A DNA stretch of 64,000 nt from an uncultured Eubacterium sp. (GCA_910579145.1 CAJTTQ010000001.1:46060-110059), one strand, 5' to 3'. Positions 17,468 through 26,483 are shown, numbered from the stretch's first letter. The notes: generated by a model not told the origin, from the sequence alone. Program-made: numbers and translations.

Positions 17468-18913
17468 ATGATGAGATCATTGTGGTCTGGTGTTTCGGGC
17501 CTGAAAGTACACCAGACGAAGATGGACGTATTAGGTAACAATATTGCGAATGTAAATACAGTTGGCTTCCGCGCGAGTACGACAAACTTCACCGACGTAT
17601 TCTACCAGACGACACAGGGCGCGACCGGGCCGAATGCCAACACGGGCGCGGCAGGACGGAACGCGATGCAGATCGGACTCGGTGCCAATGTAGCGACGAT
17701 CGCTGTGGATCTGAGCGGAAATGGTGCGACAAACCGTACTGACCGCGGAATGGACCTCATGATCAACGGAGATGCGTTCTTTGTCGTGAGAAGTAATGGC
17801 GCTACATACTTCACGAAATCTGGTGCGCTTGATATCGATGCGGACGGAACGCTTTATTGCACGACGAATGGAGCGACGGTTCTCGGATGGGGCGTCGATG
17901 AGAACGGTGAAATCCGCAAGGACATCGTTGATTCCCTGAAACTGATGTCGCCGGAAAACCAGTCGGCTCCGCCTACGGCAACGAGAAATGTAACACTTTC
18001 GGGAAATATTGACGCGAAGGATAAAGAAGTAGCATATAGTGTTGACGGAACCGGTTATCCGATTTCGATCCAGTTTTTTGATAATGTCGGAAATAAGTAT
18101 ACCGCGAAATTAAAGGTAATGCTGGCAAATGAAACGACGGATAGTCAGTTCAGCGTTTCTCTCACGGATATTTTGGATGCGAACGGATCCATACTGAAAC
18201 GGGCCACACAGGATGAAAGTGGAAATACTGTATATGAAACGACAGAACAATATGTGACATTTGCAGGTCAGGATCTGACAGGGTATACGTGTGATCCTGA
18301 TGGAACTCTCCACTTCCCGAACAGTGAGGCGCTTCTCACATTTAACGGGGCAACGGGTGAATTTGTCAGTGTAACAGGAGAGGTGCCGGGTATTCTGAAC
18401 CTCACATTGAATGACGGAGCTACGGAAAATAATCCGTTTCCGATCGGCGGTATTGACATTGATTTTTCTGGATTGACGAAGTACGCGACGAGCGGGACGT
18501 GTAGTGTCGATCCAAAACGAGGAGACCGGAACGGTTATAATGCCGGAAACGCGGCTGGCCAGCTCAACGGCTTTTCAATCGGAACAGACGGCAGGATTTA
18601 TGCTGTCTATGACAACGGTGACAATAAACTGCTCGGACAGATCGCGGTAGCGTCGTTCCCGAACCCATCTGGTTTGGAGGCACAGGGAAACAGTTTGTTC
18701 GCAGCTACGCTCAATTCCGGCGAATTTGACGGGGTTGGTAAGGATATTACAGAGATCGGCAGTTTTTCTGTCGGCGCCTTGGAGATGTCTAATGTGGATC
18801 TCGCGACGGAGTTTACAAACATGATCACGACACAGCGTGGATTCCAGGCGAATTCAAGAACGATCACGACATCAGATACGCTTTTGGAGGAACTGATCAA
18901 TCTGAAACGATAA
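17468..18913 (+). CDS. flgE: Flagellar hook protein FlgE
   Basis: Subunit of the extracellular hook. The 481-residue product opens MMRSLWSGVSGLKVHQTKMD and continues VLGNNIANVNTVGFRAS, the family signature. It has the FlgE/F/G central domain (GMDLMINGDAFFVVRSNGATYFTKSGALDIDADG) and the C-terminal motif SNVDLATEFTNMITTQRGFQANSRTITTSDTLLEELINLKR. GGAGG lies 8 bases before the ATG at 17468; an upstream in-frame ATG at 17426 lies within the hairpin region and is not family-like. A terminator follows. Confidence 0.96.
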   Translation: MMRSLWSGVSGLKVHQTKMDVLGNNIANVNTVGFRASTTNFTDVFYQTTQGATGPNANTGAAGRNAMQIGLGANVATIAVDLSGNGATNRTDRGMDLMINGDAFFVVRSNGATYFTKSGALDIDADGTLYCTTNGATVLGWGVDENGEIRKDIVDSLKLMSPENQSAPPTATRNVTLSGNIDAKDKEVAYSVDGTGYPISIQFFDNVGNKYTAKLKVMLANETTDSQFSVSLTDILDANGSILKRATQDESGNTVYETTEQYVTFAGQDLTGYTCDPDGTLHFPNSEALLTFNGATGEFVSVTGEVPGILNLTLNDGATENNPFPIGGIDIDFSGLTKYATSGTCSVDPKRGDRNGYNAGNAAGQLNGFSIGTDGRIYAVYDNGDNKLLGQIAVASFPNPSGLEAQGNSLFAATLNSGEFDGVGKDITEIGSFSVGALEMSNVDLATEFTNMITTQRGFQANSRTITTSDTLLEELINLKR

Positions 18914-18936
18914 TGCACTTAAGCTTGATTAAATTG

Positions 18937-18967
18937 AAAAAAGGGAAACAAAAGGTTTCCCTTTTTT
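18937..18967 (+). terminator. Rho-independent terminator after flgE
   Basis: AAAAAAGGGAAAC (18937-18949), loop AAAAG, GTTTCCCTTTTTT (18955-18967): a 13-bp perfect stem ending in six T. It stands inside the flagellar operon, between flgE and flbD, so downstream genes depend on read-through or on the promoter that follows. Confidence 0.9.
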
Positions 18968-18975
18968 GTGTTTTA

Positions 18976-18984
18976 TGTTATAAT
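18976..18984 (+). promoter_or_regulatory. Extended -10 promoter for flbD-motA-motB-fliL
   Basis: TGTTATAAT contains a perfect TATAAT (18979-18984) with a TG-n extension. The -35 region would overlap the right arm of the terminator and has no good match. About 70 bases separate it from the flbD start. Confidence 0.6.
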
Positions 18985-19053
18985 GAAAATGCGTGGGATG
19001 AAATCCAGACACTTGCACGGACGTGGTGATTTGCGCGGGAAGGAGAGGACGTT

Positions 19054-19242
19054 ATGATTGACATCACGAGGATGAACGGGAAACCGTTTACCTTGAATTC
19101 CGACTTGATCGAGACAGTTGAGGAGTCACCGGATACGGTTGTCACACTTACAACGGGAAAAAAAATAATTGTAAAAGAGAGTAGACAAGAGATAAAAAAT
19201 TTAGTAAAATCATATCGGAGAGAAATTTTCCAAAACATATAG
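19054..19242 (+). CDS. flbD: FlbD family flagellar protein
   Basis: A 62-residue protein, MIDITRMNGKPFTLNSDLIETVEESPDTVVTLTTGKKIIVKES..., matching the short FlbD (YlzI-like) family found between flgE and motA or fliL in Firmicutes and spirochaetes. The biochemical function is unknown; it is not the response regulator of the same name in Caulobacter. GAAGGAGAGGACGTT precedes the ATG. It is the first gene after the internal terminator. Confidence 0.92.
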   Translation: MIDITRMNGKPFTLNSDLIETVEESPDTVVTLTTGKKIIVKESRQEIKNLVKSYRREIFQNI

Positions 19243-19270
19243 ACAAAAAAGATTAAGGTGGTGTATTTTC

Positions 19271-20089
19271 TTGGATTTAGCATCAATTATAGGTTTGGTC
19301 GGTTGTGCGGCAGCCGTGGTTTACGGTATCGTATCGGGAGATCAGGGATTTGCGGCGCTGAATAACTTCTGGGACTTTTCGTCCTTCCTTATTACGGTCA
19401 TGGGGTCGTTATTCTGTATGCTGACGATGGCAGACAGTATACCAGGGCTGATCGCCTCCCTGAAATCGGTCGGTCTTATCATGAAGACGCCAGAGAGTAA
19501 TGAGGGAGAGGTCATACATACTATTATTGACTTAGCGAATGTCGCAAGAAAAGAAGGGCTTCTGCAGCTGGAAGAGGCGGCATCCGACATCGACGACGAG
19601 TTTTTGAAAAAGGGTATCATGCTCATCGTAGACGGTACCGATCAGGAGCTTGTTACGAGCATTTTAGAGACGGACTTGAGTTGTGTGGAGCGAAGGCATA
19701 ACAAAGTGATCAGTTTCTGGGACGGTCTGGCGGCGATGGGACCTGCCTGGGGAATGATCGGTACGCTGATCGGATTGATCAACATGCTGAAGCTTTTGGA
19801 CGATCCGAGTTCGATCGGGCCGAACATGGCGGTGGCGTTGATCACGACATTGTACGGTTCCCTGCTGGCAAACTGGATCAGTATCCCGATCGCGTCGAAA
19901 CTCCGGGCGATCAATGCGACGGAAATCATGACGAAAGAAGTCATTTGCGAGGGAATCCTTTCGATCCAGGCGGGAGAGAACCCGAGAGTGATCGAGGAGA
20001 AACTGAAATCATTCCTGGCACCAAAACTCCGCGAAGAGGCGTTGAGCGGCAGTGATGACGGCGGTGCCGGTCAAGGCGGTGAGGGATAA
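19271..20089 (+). CDS. motA: Flagellar motor stator protein MotA
   Basis: Stator ion-channel subunit that drives rotor turning. The 272-residue product has four membrane segments (about 3-22, 33-53, 148-172, 180-203), a long cytosolic loop with the FliG-facing region, and the MotA signature AAMGPAWGMIGTLIGLINML. The start codon is TTG at 19271 with AAGGTGG 9 bases upstream. The stop overlaps the motB start (TAATG), so the two are translationally coupled. In Bacillus motAB is outside the fla/che operon. Confidence 0.95.
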   Translation: MDLASIIGLVGCAAAVVYGIVSGDQGFAALNNFWDFSSFLITVMGSLFCMLTMADSIPGLIASLKSVGLIMKTPESNEGEVIHTIIDLANVARKEGLLQLEEAASDIDDEFLKKGIMLIVDGTDQELVTSILETDLSCVERRHNKVISFWDGLAAMGPAWGMIGTLIGLINMLKLLDDPSSIGPNMAVALITTLYGSLLANWISIPIASKLRAINATEIMTKEVICEGILSIQAGENPRVIEEKLKSFLAPKLREEALSGSDDGGAGQGGEG

Positions 20090-20913
20090 TGGCGAGGAAG
20101 AAACGAGAAGAACCACAATCCATCGAAGGCGGATGGATCAATACGTTTGCCGATCTGATGAATTTGCTGCTTTGCTTTTTCGTTCTCCTGTTTTCCATGT
20201 CTACCGTAGATGCGGATAAGTATGAACAGATCGTCGCATCGTTTTCCGAGAAGATCAATATTTTTGATGGCGGCGGAGATGCGGTAGGAGAGGGTGCTTT
20301 TGTATCCAGCGGCACGAGCCAGAAGGTGTCGGTGGAGCAGTACTTCAATGAATTTGAAAACAGCGGGGAGAAGCCGACAGAGGACCAGGATACGGCGGAG
20401 AAATCCGAGAAGGACAAATTCGAAGAAGAGAAGCTGGCAGAGTTAAAGCAGAAAACGGAAACGTTGTATGAGGAAGTGTCCGGAATGGCGTCGAACAAAA
20501 AGGTAGAGGATATGATCAACGTCAATATGGATGAGAAGTTCCAGTATGTCCAGATTTCACTGAATGGAGCGATCCTGTTTGACTCTGGATCCGATGAGAT
20601 CAAGCGGTCAGCGCGCAGTGTCCTGAGTAAAGTCGGCGACATATTGAAAATATATGATAAACATCAGATCAAGATCGAGGGCCATACGGATAATGTTCCG
20701 ATCTCCAGTGGGAAATTCGAGGACAATATGTGGCTTTCGACGGCGAGGGCGACGAGGGTCTGGCAGTATTTCGTGGACGAAAAGAACTTAGATCCGAAGA
20801 CGCTTGAGTCGGCAGGGAAAAGCGAGTACGATCCGGTGGCGGACAATAAAACGGAAAATGGACGTGCGAAAAACCGCCGCGTGGAAATAAAGATTTATAC
20901 AGAGAATGATTAG
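20089..20913 (+). CDS. motB: Flagellar motor stator protein MotB
   Basis: Stator subunit that anchors to peptidoglycan. The 274-residue product has one membrane helix near 20-40 containing the ion-carrying aspartate (F-A-D-L-M-N-L-L-L, D22). A linker with a coiled coil follows, then a C-terminal OmpA-like peptidoglycan-binding domain (IEGHTDNVPISSGKFEDNMWLSTARATRVWQYF, GRAKNRRVEIKI). Proton versus sodium use cannot be decided from this sequence alone. Confidence 0.95.
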   Translation: MARKKREEPQSIEGGWINTFADLMNLLLCFFVLLFSMSTVDADKYEQIVASFSEKINIFDGGGDAVGEGAFVSSGTSQKVSVEQYFNEFENSGEKPTEDQDTAEKSEKDKFEEEKLAELKQKTETLYEEVSGMASNKKVEDMINVNMDEKFQYVQISLNGAILFDSGSDEIKRSARSVLSKVGDILKIYDKHQIKIEGHTDNVPISSGKFEDNMWLSTARATRVWQYFVDEKNLDPKTLESAGKSEYDPVADNKTENGRAKNRRVEIKIYTEND

Positions 20914-20922
20914 GAGGCTGTT

Positions 20923-21429
20923 ATGAAAAAGAATATACTGACGATTGTGATCATGGCATCTACGGTGCTTAATCTGGTACTTACGATTATTATGGTTTTC
21001 TCTATTGTTCCGGCTATGAATAAGACGAATAAGCTTGTGGATAAAGTGGCATCGGTGATCGATCTGGAACTGGAGAAAGAAGAAGATAAAAACTATGATG
21101 TAAAAGATCTGGAACCGTTTGACATCCCTTTTGAGAACAAACAGACGATCAACTTAAAGCAGGGTGATGACGGGGAGTCTCATTATGTCATTCTCGAAGG
21201 AATTTCTGTTTCCTTTAACAAAGAAGCAGATGATTACAGTGATATCTCGGAATCGGTCAAAGAGGCTACGGTATATGTCGTGGACTGCGTGAAGGAGGCG
21301 ATTTCCGAGCAGACGATCCAGTCCTTGAATGAGAATACGGTGAAAGAACTGGCGCTCGCAAAAATACAGGAATTCTATGATTCGAAATGTATTGTACGTA
21401 TTTCCCTATTAGGGTATATGTTCCAATAA
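20923..21429 (+). CDS. fliL: Flagellar basal body-associated protein FliL
   Basis: Single-pass membrane protein that surrounds and supports the stator. The 168-residue product has an N-terminal helix (about 5-28, ILTIVIMASTVLNLVLTIIMVFSIV), a linker, and a FliL domain ending ALAKIQEFYDSKCIVRISLLGYMFQ. AGGAGGCTGTT precedes the ATG. It lies directly after motB, matching its stator role. Confidence 0.88.
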   Translation: MKKNILTIVIMASTVLNLVLTIIMVFSIVPAMNKTNKLVDKVASVIDLELEKEEDKNYDVKDLEPFDIPFENKQTINLKQGDDGESHYVILEGISVSFNKEADDYSDISESVKEATVYVVDCVKEAISEQTIQSLNENTVKELALAKIQEFYDSKCIVRISLLGYMFQ

Positions 21430-21468
21430 TATTTTTTGAAGAAAATACTTTATCTTAGAATGGATTTA

Positions 21469-21477
21469 TGGTATAAT
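21469..21477 (+). promoter_or_regulatory. Extended -10 promoter upstream of fliM
   Basis: TGGTATAAT contains a perfect TATAAT (21472-21477) with a TG-n extension, in a very AT-rich stretch. TTTATC (21449-21454) is 17 bases before it as a weak -35. It lies in the 112-base gap between fliL and fliM and may drive fliM to flhB. Confidence 0.6.
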
Positions 21478-21541
21478 ATAAAACGTGGTGTCATGTTACT
21501 TGAGGACATCCCGTAATCTGTGATACAGTGAGGTGAAAAGA

Positions 21542-22519
21542 ATGGCGGATGTGTTGTCGCAAAGCGAAATTGATAGTTTGCTTTCCGCCCTGAATAATGG
21601 TGAGTTCGATCCAGCGATATCCGAGGAGGTGGAAGAAAAGCAGGTAAAAGATTACAATTTTGCCAGGCCATCCAAATTCTCTAAAGACCACTTGCGTACA
21701 TTGGTATTTATATTTGAGCATTATGCCAGATTGGTGTCTACAAGCCTTCCTGTATATTTGAGGAAGAGTGTACAGGTAGAGGTGATGCACGCAGAGGCGG
21801 CAACGTTTCAGGAGTTTTCGAATTCCTTGTCAAATCCCGTCCTGCTCGGAGTCGTAAATTTTGCTCCCCTGGAAGGGACGGTTATTCTGGAAATGGCGAG
21901 CGGATTAGGGTATACGATCGTGGACCGGATGCTCGGAGGGAGCGGCGTGCCGCTGGAAAAAGCAAGGGAATTTACGGAAATTGAGTTGACGATTATTGAG
22001 GGAATCCTTAGTGTCTGTACAAATCTGCTCGTAGAACCCTGGGCTAATGTACAGGAATTAGAGCCTACGTTGGAACGGATCGAGACGAACTCGCAGTTTG
22101 CCCAGTTTGTTTCCCCGAATGAAATGACTTCAATCGTTACGATGAATATTAAGATCGGAGAAGTAGAGGGCTTGATGAATATCTGTATTCCTTATACGGT
22201 CGTAGAGCCGGTAATTGATAAGATCAATACGAAATACTGGTATTCGACAGCGGATGTTAAGAGCAACGAGGCTTACCGCGAGTTGATTGAAGATACACTG
22301 AACCGGGCACAAATTCCTGTGAGAGCTGTTATGGGACGAAGCGCGATTTCGGTCAATGATTTTATTCATTTACAGGTAGGGGATATTATAAAAGTTGACA
22401 CGAGATTGGAAGACGAATTGGATATTTTCGTCGGTAATCTTAAGAAATTTTCTGCATTGCCCGGAGCGTACAATGACGCATATGCAGTTAAGATTAAATC
22501 AGTATACAGAGAGGAGTAA
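21542..22519 (+). CDS. fliM: Flagellar motor switch protein FliM
   Basis: C-ring switch protein that binds phospho-CheY. The 325-residue product has the N-terminal CheY-binding peptide (LSQSEIDSLLSAL), a CheC-like middle domain (MASGLGYTIVDRMLGGSG), and a C-terminal SpoA/FliN-like domain (FIHLQVGDIIKVDT). ATG at 21542 has GAGGTG 6 bases upstream; a GTG at 21533 in the same frame overlaps that site. Confidence 0.97.
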   Translation: MADVLSQSEIDSLLSALNNGEFDPAISEEVEEKQVKDYNFARPSKFSKDHLRTLVFIFEHYARLVSTSLPVYLRKSVQVEVMHAEAATFQEFSNSLSNPVLLGVVNFAPLEGTVILEMASGLGYTIVDRMLGGSGVPLEKAREFTEIELTIIEGILSVCTNLLVEPWANVQELEPTLERIETNSQFAQFVSPNEMTSIVTMNIKIGEVEGLMNICIPYTVVEPVIDKINTKYWYSTADVKSNEAYRELIEDTLNRAQIPVRAVMGRSAISVNDFIHLQVGDIIKVDTRLEDELDIFVGNLKKFSALPGAYNDAYAVKIKSVYREE

Positions 22520-22525
22520 AATGGC

Positions 22526-23737
22526 ATGGATGGAATGTTATCGCAAGAAGAGATTAATGCTTTGCTCGGTGGTGCGGATTCCGAACCAGATGCAGATGCT
22601 GCAGCGAGTGCGGGCACAGATGTTTCTTCTGCTTCAGCTAGCTCCGAAGAACGTTTGTCTCCAGAAGAGGGCGATGCGTTAGGCGAGATTGCAAATATCA
22701 GCATGGGTACGGCGGCTACAACATTATCAGTATTGCTTAATAACCGCGTGGAAATAACGACACCGGCACTTTCCTATGTAACCGTTGACGATTTAAAGGA
22801 GCGGAATCAGGCGCCTTGTGTATTTGTTTACATAGCTTACCGGACGGGGTTGGAAGGCCGGAATGTTTTGGTGTTGAAAGAGCGCGATGTAAAGATTATT
22901 ACAGATTTGATGATGGGCGGGGACGGAACGAATACCGACGTGGAATTGTCAGATCTTCACCTGAGTGCGATCAGCGAGGCGATGAACCAGATGATGGGTT
23001 CGTCTGCTACTTCGATGTCGACGATGATAAATGAGATGGTAGATATCAGTCCTCCGACGTCGATCCGTGTGGATTTTGACGATGACGCAGGACTTCAGGA
23101 TGTTTTGGCGGATATGATTGGAAATCTGTATGCGCAGGTTTCGTTTAAAATGGTGATCGGAGATTTGATTGATAGCGAGATCATACAGTTATATCCGATA
23201 CCGTTTGCGCGTATGGTATACGAGAGGTTTAAAGATACGATGCAGGGCGAAGAAGCAGAATCGGCGCCGCAGCCGGCAGCTACACCACAGCCGCAGGCAT
23301 CCCAGCCGGCCACACAGGCCGCACCACAGCCAGCAGCTGCACAGGCAGCGCCACAGCCGCAGCCAGCGATGCAGCAGCCGATGATGGGGATGCAGCAGCC
23401 GATGGGAGGGATGCCGATGTATGGTATGCCGCAGGATTTGAGTATACAGCCTGCCCAATTCCAAAGTTTTATGCCTGTGCAGAATTTAGACGGCATTGCT
23501 CCAGAAAACATTGATCTTATTATGGATGTGCCGCTGGAGGTTACAGTCGAACTCGGAAGAACCAGTAAATCAATAAAAGAGATATTGGATTTTTCACCGG
23601 GAACGATCATAGAACTTGATAAACTTGCCGGAGAACCCATTGACGTATTAGTGAATGGCAAATTTGTAGCTAAAGGTGAAGTTGTCGTGATCGAAGAGAA
23701 CTTCGGTATACGCGTAACTGAAATTATTAAAGATTAA
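22526..23737 (+). CDS. fliY: FliY: motor switch phosphatase with CheC and FliN domains
   Basis: C-ring component that also dephosphorylates CheY-P in Firmicutes. The 403-residue product has an N-terminal CheY-binding-like peptide (LSQEEINALLGG). A CheC-type phosphatase domain at about 45-215 follows, with the motif E-x-x-N twice: GEIANISMGTAATTLS and SEAMNQMMGSSATSMS. Then comes a Gln/Pro/Ala/Met-rich linker at about 230-310, and a C-terminal FliN/SpoA domain (LEVTVELGRTSKSIKEIL to the end). No cheC is present in the che cluster, so this may be the main CheY-P phosphatase here. Confidence 0.96.
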   Translation: MDGMLSQEEINALLGGADSEPDADAAASAGTDVSSASASSEERLSPEEGDALGEIANISMGTAATTLSVLLNNRVEITTPALSYVTVDDLKERNQAPCVFVYIAYRTGLEGRNVLVLKERDVKIITDLMMGGDGTNTDVELSDLHLSAISEAMNQMMGSSATSMSTMINEMVDISPPTSIRVDFDDDAGLQDVLADMIGNLYAQVSFKMVIGDLIDSEIIQLYPIPFARMVYERFKDTMQGEEAESAPQPAATPQPQASQPATQAAPQPAAAQAAPQPQPAMQQPMMGMQQPMGGMPMYGMPQDLSIQPAQFQSFMPVQNLDGIAPENIDLIMDVPLEVTVELGRTSKSIKEILDFSPGTIIELDKLAGEPIDVLVNGKFVAKGEVVVIEENFGIRVTEIIKD

Positions 23738-23755
23738 TCACGGAGGAGAATAACA

Positions 23756-24118
23756 ATGGCAAAAAGTGTTTTAATATGTGATGATGCAGCATTTATGAGA
23801 GTCATGATTAAAGACATTTTAACAAAGAATGGCTATGATGTGGCCGGGGAAGCGGAGAACGGTTTGATCGCAGTTGAGAAATATAACGAAACCAAACCGG
23901 ATTTAGTCATGATGGATATTACGATGCCAGAGATGGATGGTATCCAGGCTTTGAAAAAGATCAAAGAGTCCGATGCAGGGGCAAATATCATTATGTGTTC
24001 TGCGATGGGCCAGCAGGCTATGGTTATCGAATCCATTCAGTCGGGGGCGAAAGACTTTATCGTGAAACCGTTTCAGGCAGACCGTGTGCTGGAAGCTGTG
24101 AAGAAAGCAATTGGCTAA
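23756..24118 (+). CDS. cheY: Chemotaxis response regulator CheY
   Basis: Single-domain receiver that, when phosphorylated by CheA, binds the switch. The 120-residue product has the acidic pair in CDDAAFMR, the phospho-acceptor aspartate in PDLVMMDITMPEMDG, the conserved S/T in IIMCSAMGQ, and lysine in IVKPFQ. CGGAGGAG precedes the ATG. It lies between fliY and fliO as in Bacillus. Confidence 0.97.
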   Translation: MAKSVLICDDAAFMRVMIKDILTKNGYDVAGEAENGLIAVEKYNETKPDLVMMDITMPEMDGIQALKKIKESDAGANIIMCSAMGQQAMVIESIQSGAKDFIVKPFQADRVLEAVKKAIG

Positions 24119-24119
24119 T

Positions 24120-24476
24120 ATGGGAAATAATATACTGCAGCTTCTCGGCATGGTTGTTGTTTTTATACTCGTGCTTGCTGCGACGTATTATGCTACAAAA
24201 TGGATTGCCAAGTCAGGTGCCATCCAGTCGCATTCGAGTAATATCAAAGTGATCGAGACGTTTAAGATCGCGCCGAATAAGTATATCCAGATCATAAAGC
24301 TTGGGGATCGGTACTATTCCATCGGCGTGACGAAGGATAATATTACGTTTTTCACTTCGCTGGAGGAAGAGCAGCTGGATTTGCAGAAGGCGGATACATC
24401 GTTGCCCAATGTGTCCTTTATGGAAGTGATGGGCAAGGTTGTATCCAAGGTAAAAAAGAAAGAAGACAAAAAATGA
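24120..24476 (+). CDS. fliO: Flagellar biosynthetic protein FliO
   Basis: Helps assemble the FliP pore of the export gate. The 118-residue product has one membrane helix at about 7-27 (LLGMVVVFILVLAATYYATKWI). A small cytosolic beta domain follows (SNIKVIETFKIAPNKYIQIIKLGDRYYSIGVTKDNITFF), then a lysine-rich tail. The start is uncertain: ATG at 24120 lies right after the cheY stop, while an in-frame TTG at 24111 would overlap cheY by 8 bases. Gene order cheY-fliO-fliP supports the call. Confidence 0.85.
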   Translation: MGNNILQLLGMVVVFILVLAATYYATKWIAKSGAIQSHSSNIKVIETFKIAPNKYIQIIKLGDRYYSIGVTKDNITFFTSLEEEQLDLQKADTSLPNVSFMEVMGKVVSKVKKKEDKK

Positions 24477-24491
24477 GAAAAGGTTGGTATT

Positions 24492-25346
24492 ATGAGAACA
24501 CATAAGAGATGGTTTTCAATTGTATGCAAAGGAGTGTCTCTATTTACGGTACTATGCATATTGACCTTTTTTTGTGGTGCAATTGCTCATGCGGCACCGG
24601 TTCGGTCCGAGTCCAGTGTAGACGAGATCGAGGGCAGTTCGACTGGCGGTGTCAGTGATCCCTCAGATCCTGACAAGTTTGAATTTAATATTTCCTCAAA
24701 TGCAGGAAGCACCAGTTTGTCGGCCAGCTTACAGATGCTTCTTGTTTTGACGGTTTTATCGCTGGCACCTTCGATCGTTATTATGATGACTTCATTCACG
24801 AGGATCATTGTGGTGCTGCATTTTGTGCGCTCCGCTCTGGGGGCGCAGACTACGCCGCCCAATCAGGTGCTGACTGGGCTTGCGTTGTTTTTGACACTGT
24901 TTATCATGTCACCCGTCATATCGGATATCAACACCAACTGTGTGCAGCCGTTTGAACAGGGACAATTGACACAGGAAGAGGCACTTAACGCGGGTTTAAA
25001 ACCGATCCGGGGATTTATGTTTGACCAGACGAACCGATCGGATCTTAAGCTTTTTTTGGAGATTGAGGGAAAGGACCGGGAAATTGATTCCGAGGAGGAT
25101 ATTCCGACGGTCGTGCTGCTTCCGGCATTTATGATCAGTGAGCTAAGACAGGCGTTTATCATGGGATTTTTGATCTATCTGCCGTTTATCGTGATCGATA
25201 TGGTTGTGGCTTCTACCCTGATGTCGATGGGTATGATGATGCTGCCGCCGACGACGATTTCGATGCCGTTTAAGATCTTGCTGTTTGTGCTGGCCGATGG
25301 CTGGGATCTCGTGATCGGGCAGGTCGTGAGAACTTTTTATAATTAG
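24492..25346 (+). CDS. fliP: Flagellar export gate protein FliP
   Basis: Core pore subunit of the flagellar type III export gate. The 284-residue product begins with a cleavable-type signal (basic start, hydrophobic 14-32, AHAAP). A polar stretch and four membrane segments follow, with the FliP motifs FTRIIVVLHFVRSALG, TPPNQVLTGLALFLT, and a conserved C-terminus MGMMMLPPTTISMPFKILLFVLADGWDLV. Confidence 0.97.
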   Translation: MRTHKRWFSIVCKGVSLFTVLCILTFFCGAIAHAAPVRSESSVDEIEGSSTGGVSDPSDPDKFEFNISSNAGSTSLSASLQMLLVLTVLSLAPSIVIMMTSFTRIIVVLHFVRSALGAQTTPPNQVLTGLALFLTLFIMSPVISDINTNCVQPFEQGQLTQEEALNAGLKPIRGFMFDQTNRSDLKLFLEIEGKDREIDSEEDIPTVVLLPAFMISELRQAFIMGFLIYLPFIVIDMVVASTLMSMGMMMLPPTTISMPFKILLFVLADGWDLVIGQVVRTFYN

Positions 25347-25397
25347 CGTATGAGACGATCCTGATATTTTTCATAGAGAGGGAAGGAGGCGGATCCT

Positions 25398-25667
25398 ATG
25401 ACAGAAGCAGACGTAGCAGAACTATCATCCAGAATGGTATGGGTCATCATAAAGTGTTCTGCGCCATTGTTGCTCGTCTCCCTTATCGTAGGTCTGGTCA
25501 TCAGTATTTTTCAGACTGTCACGTCCATTCAGGAGCAGACACTTACGTTTGTGCCGAAGCTGCTGGCAATCTTTATTGTCCTTATGCTGACCGGAAGCTG
25601 GATCATGAGTAACTGTGTGGAGTTTTTGCAGATGCTCTGTGAGAGTTTTTCTATTTTGGTCAAGTGA
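25398..25667 (+). CDS. fliQ: Flagellar export gate protein FliQ
   Basis: Small export-gate subunit, 89 residues with two membrane helices (about 14-38 and 50-75). Conserved elements are APLLLVSLIVGLVISIFQTVTSIQEQTLTFVPKLLAI. GGAAGGAGG precedes the ATG. It lies between fliP and fliR. Confidence 0.95.
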   Translation: MTEADVAELSSRMVWVIIKCSAPLLLVSLIVGLVISIFQTVTSIQEQTLTFVPKLLAIFIVLMLTGSWIMSNCVEFLQMLCESFSILVK

Positions 25668-25696
25668 GAGAGGGCTTACAGTAAGGAGGAATCCAT

Positions 25697-26467
25697 ATGA
25701 ATTTTACAGTGGAGAATCTTGAGTTTTATCTTCTCGTGCTCATTCGTATTTCCTCTTTTGTCGTGGCGGCTCCGTTTTTTAGTTATCAGACGATACCGGT
25801 GAAATGGAAAGCTGTTGTCAGTATGGTGCTGGCGATCATTACGATCCAGGCGATTCCGGCGGCGGCGGTAGAATATACTGGTATCATTGGTTTTTCGGGA
25901 CTTGTGTTAAAAGAATGCGCGGTCGGGCTCGTATTAGGGTTTATGTGCAATATCTGTATGTATATTGTAACATTTGCCGGGCAGTTGATGGATATGGAAA
26001 TGGGCTTTTCGATGGCTAGTATGTTCGATCCGATCACGAGCATACAGGTTACCGTAACGGGTAACATGTATACGTATCTTGTCATGCTCATCCTCATCGT
26101 CTCAAACATGCACCATTACATCATCCGTGCGATCGTGGACACATTCCAGTATTTTAATGTCGGACAGGCCGTGTTTAGCGGGGATCTCACGAATATGGCG
26201 ATCGAGTTTATGGTAAATTACTTTATGATCGGATTTCGTATCGTACTGCCGATCTTCGCCTGCATGCTCGTCATCAATGTCGTTCTCGGCGTGTTGTCGC
26301 GGGCGGCGCCCCAGATGAACATGTTTGTCGTCGGTATGCAGGTAAAAGTGCTTGTCGGTATTTTACTTTTGGTGATCCTCGTTCCGACGATCCCTGTGAT
26401 TGCCGATTTTGTTTTTGGGAAAATGAAAGAAGTCGTATTGGACGTTTATCAGTCATTTACGCCTTAG
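25697..26467 (+). CDS. fliR: Flagellar export gate protein FliR
   Basis: Export-gate membrane protein, 256 residues with six or so hydrophobic segments. It has the family features VWKA-like PVKWKAVVSMVLA, G-x-V-L-G-F, FAGQLMDMEMGFSM, and a C-terminal RAAPQMNMFVVGMQVKVLVGILLLV stretch. TAAGGAGG precedes the ATG. It forms the FliPQR complex with its two upstream neighbours. Confidence 0.95.
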   Translation: MNFTVENLEFYLLVLIRISSFVVAAPFFSYQTIPVKWKAVVSMVLAIITIQAIPAAAVEYTGIIGFSGLVLKECAVGLVLGFMCNICMYIVTFAGQLMDMEMGFSMASMFDPITSIQVTVTGNMYTYLVMLILIVSNMHHYIIRAIVDTFQYFNVGQAVFSGDLTNMAIEFMVNYFMIGFRIVLPIFACMLVINVVLGVLSRAAPQMNMFVVGMQVKVLVGILLLVILVPTIPVIADFVFGKMKEVVLDVYQSFTP

Positions 26468-26483
26468 TGGAGGAGATTTGTAT

